This document shows, in pieces, positions 6,100 through 6,513 of a stretch of 6,513 nucleotides of DNA (the first letter of the stretch is position 1; each line of letters opens with the position of its first letter). A program made the translations under genes and the position numbers. Source of the DNA: an uncultured Collinsella sp. (GTDB lineage Bacteria; Actinomycetota; Coriobacteriia; Coriobacteriales; Coriobacteriaceae); NCBI GenBank assembly GCA_900551305.1, contig URVK01000095.1, positions 1 to 6,513 on the forward strand. Direction: 5' to 3'. The notes beneath the pieces were generated by a model. That model had not been told where the DNA came from and ran no database searches. It saw only the letters and a list, made by a program, of their open reading frames with translations.

Positions 6100-6513
6100 T
6101 GGCAGACGTCAAGAAAGTCGCCACGCGCGTTAGCTATGGCGAGGCACTTGTCGAGCTGGGCAATGAGCACGATGACTTTGTGGTTCTCGATGCCGACCTG
6201 GCCGCCGCAACGCAGACCGGTAAGTTTAAGGCCGCGCACCCTGAGCGCTTCTACGACGCCGGCATTGCCGAGAGCAACTTGATGGGGCTTGCCGCCGGCA
6301 TTGCAACCACGGGGCACGTCGCCTTTGCGAGCACCTTTGCCATGTTCGCCGCCGGCCGCGCGTACGAACAAGTGCGTAATTCCATCGGCTATCCGCACCT
6401 CAACGTCAAAATCGGCGCTACGCACGCGGGCATCTCGGTCGGTGAAGACGGCGCCACGCATCAGTGCTGCGAGGACATCGCGCTCATGCGCACGATCCCG
6501 GGTATACCATCGG
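6099..6513 (+). CDS. Transketolase C-terminal (pyrimidine-binding) subunit, partial
   Basis: The first 138 residues of the second transketolase subunit are visible, starting [17 protein letters not shown]; the full subunit is usually a little over 300 residues. The conserved block [19 protein letters not shown] carries the glutamate (E58) that activates the thiamine ring, followed by the [18 protein letters not shown] segment (77-93) and [14 protein letters not shown] (109-122), all typical of transketolase and related Pyr domains. The ATG overlaps the preceding stop by one base, so the two halves form one translational unit and presumably one heteromeric enzyme. The last codons read RTIPGIPS where the family usually has IPGM followed by a beta strand; a missing G at about 6505/6506 would restore GMTI. 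The window ends before this can be judged. Confidence 0.9.
   Translation, partial: MADVKKVATRVSYGEALVELGNEHDDFVVLDADLAAATQTGKFKAAHPERFYDAGIAESNLMGLAAGIATTGHVAFASTFAMFAAGRAYEQVRNSIGYPHLNVKIGATHAGISVGEDGATHQCCEDIALMRTIPGIPS

Noticed and set aside
1..6513. CRISPR array, tRNA or rRNA gene, integrase or attachment site
   Set aside because: No regularly spaced repeats, no tRNA-like cloverleaf or rRNA-like sequence, and no recombinase motifs were seen on either strand.

Overview
The window is two unrelated blocks joined end to end near position 1995. The left block (1-1994, all genes on the minus strand) is a piece of an integrative conjugative element of the Tn1549/CTn type common in gut Firmicutes and also found in gut Actinobacteria. 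The right block (about 1995-6513, all plus strand) is a GC-rich chromosomal carbohydrate operon. From its protein sequences and codon choice I infer a Coriobacteriia host, most likely Collinsella or a relative; no rRNA or other marker gene confirms this.

Left block, in transcription order: the C-terminal third of a VirB4-family conjugation ATPase (1991 to 1143), a beta-class DNA methyltransferase overlapping it by ATGA (1146 to 187), and the first residues of a further element protein that runs off the window edge (from about 190 or 151 to 1). The tight overlaps indicate one transfer operon with the methyltransferase embedded in it. No integrase, attachment site or element end is visible.

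Right block: a fructose-family PTS EIIC permease lacking its N-terminus and carrying a one-base frameshift (about 1995-2848), an intact GatZ/KbaZ-type tagatose-bisphosphate aldolase subunit (2993-4267), an intact small transaldolase (4486-5169), the N-terminal subunit of a split transketolase broken by a 37-bp insertion (5232-6099), and the start of the C-terminal transketolase subunit (6099-6513, cut by the window end). Together they suggest PTS uptake of a sugar or polyol, aldol cleavage of a phosphorylated ketose, and rearrangement through the non-oxidative pentose phosphate pathway. Each of the three spacers between separated genes holds a strong stem-loop without a T-run, and the 4268-4485 spacer also holds a long imperfect palindrome.

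The points most worth attention are the junction, which cuts two conserved genes mid-domain and is either a misassembly or a real rearrangement; the clustered frame disruptions (about 2516, 5504-5555, possibly about 6505); and the intercistronic structures. I see no convincing new defence or enzymatic system.
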